Assembly: GCA_947561715.1 (NCBI GenBank)
Contig: OX387197.1
Span: forward strand, 24,268,266 to 24,332,265
Length of the DNA stretch: 64,000 nucleotides
DNA from: Ascidia mentula
Taxonomy: Eukaryota > Chordata > Ascidiacea > Phlebobranchia > Ascidiidae
Direction of reading: 5' to 3'
This document shows, one piece after another, positions 63,446 to 64,000 of this stretch. A program made the translations under genes and the position numbers. Position 1 is the stretch's first letter, and each line of letters opens with the position of its first letter. Below the pieces are notes generated by a model. It was not told where the DNA came from and made no database searches. It saw only the letters and a list, made by a program, of their open reading frames with translations.

Positions 63446-64000
63446 GACAGGTCATTGAAAGTTATTTGTGGCTTCATTTCAATCAAACTAGTACATCATT
63501 GTTTATGAGGGAAAACCCCAGACGGTTTCGAAAAATTACAAAAATAAAAACACATGCTCACGTCATAATCAAATCATAAAAAATATTTCTATTAAACAAT
63601 TTCTTAAAATCAAATAAAATTTAACGAAATGAATTTGGAATCACTTCTTTCAGGTCTCAGATTGTTTTAAATGTTCGACATTATTTTATTGAAATTCTGA
63701 TGCTACGGATTACCAATTTGCCGGTTGTGATGGACGCGACTTTGTTTCCGAAGTTTGCAGCGTTGAAGATTTTTCGCAAAAGAATTCACATGAAGGATTC
63801 CGATAGTGTGACGATATCCTAAAATTTAATGCTAATGCTGCATATATTTATTGTTGGTTAAGCTATAACAAACTGCAAAGTTTTGGTTTTAATGATTTTT
63901 AGTGTTTGACAAGTTTGCATGACTACAAATTTATTTTATTTTCGATGTACTTCAGTTTATGACAAATAACGTTTTTAGTCAAAATAGTTAGGTTGTGATT
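63446..64000. other. Upstream of JMJD4, window edge
   Basis: About 550 bases with no recognised exon. A 30-codon plus frame starting ATG at 63729 (MDATLFPKFAALKIFRKR) has no recognisable homology and could be a leader exon or chance. Confidence 0.4.

Noticed and set aside
1..64000. CRISPR arrays, operons or bacterial origin
   Set aside because: Spliced animal genes throughout; the direct repeats found are minisatellites without spacers of constant size.

Overview
The window is eukaryotic, with intron-rich genes, short introns, AT-rich spacers, and vertebrate-like gene families and exon phases. The best guess is an invertebrate chordate, most likely an ascidian such as Ciona. This rests on the families present (folate receptor-like, JMJD4, CHTF8, transgelin, C-type lectin receptors) and on compactness; no single feature proves it. 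I rebuilt gene models by hand from exon homology, GT-AG signals and reading-phase agreement, so UTRs and promoters are not defined.

Layout, left to right. (1) 264-4987, minus: 5' nine exons of an SLC1 excitatory amino acid transporter, cut by the window edge. (2) 4988-11508: about 6.5 kb of repeat-littered DNA without a recognised gene. (3) 11509-13629, minus: a complete transgelin/calponin-family gene with a GC-AG intron. (4) 14739-18098 and 18418-21416, plus: two tandem five-exon folate receptor-like genes. (5) 22343-24154, minus: a probable small single-pass membrane protein with an 11-residue repeat tail. (6) 26259-33233, minus, and 53198-59518, plus: two divergently oriented SLC6 Na+/Cl- dependent transporter paralogues flanking the middle of the window; parts of the pair are nearly identical and parts strongly diverged. 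(7) 38059-38433, minus: intronless CHTF8, a subunit of the CTF18 clamp loader. (8) 39773-42941, 44426-46471 and 48486-50643, plus: three C-type lectin receptors, each with signal peptide, EPN-type lectin domain, Ser/Thr-rich stalk, membrane helix and tyrosine-containing tail. The second and third are a recent ~4 kb tandem duplication. (9) 60509-63445, minus: complete seven-exon JMJD4 (eRF1 lysyl hydroxylase family).

The most notable signals are these. Four dispersed copies of a short element fold as a type-I hammerhead ribozyme, and all four sit in introns of the two SLC6 genes; only one keeps an intact catalytic core, and it is antisense to its host. A separate hammerhead-like motif lies beside a lectin gene. 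The tails of two lectin receptors carry a CD28-like YVNM motif and a second YxxI motif, while an alternative or paralogous tail exon carries NPIY. The inverted SLC6 pair shows patchy, sharply bounded near-identity consistent with gene conversion. A 25-bp minisatellite appears to have grown out of a 3' splice site in the SLC1 gene.
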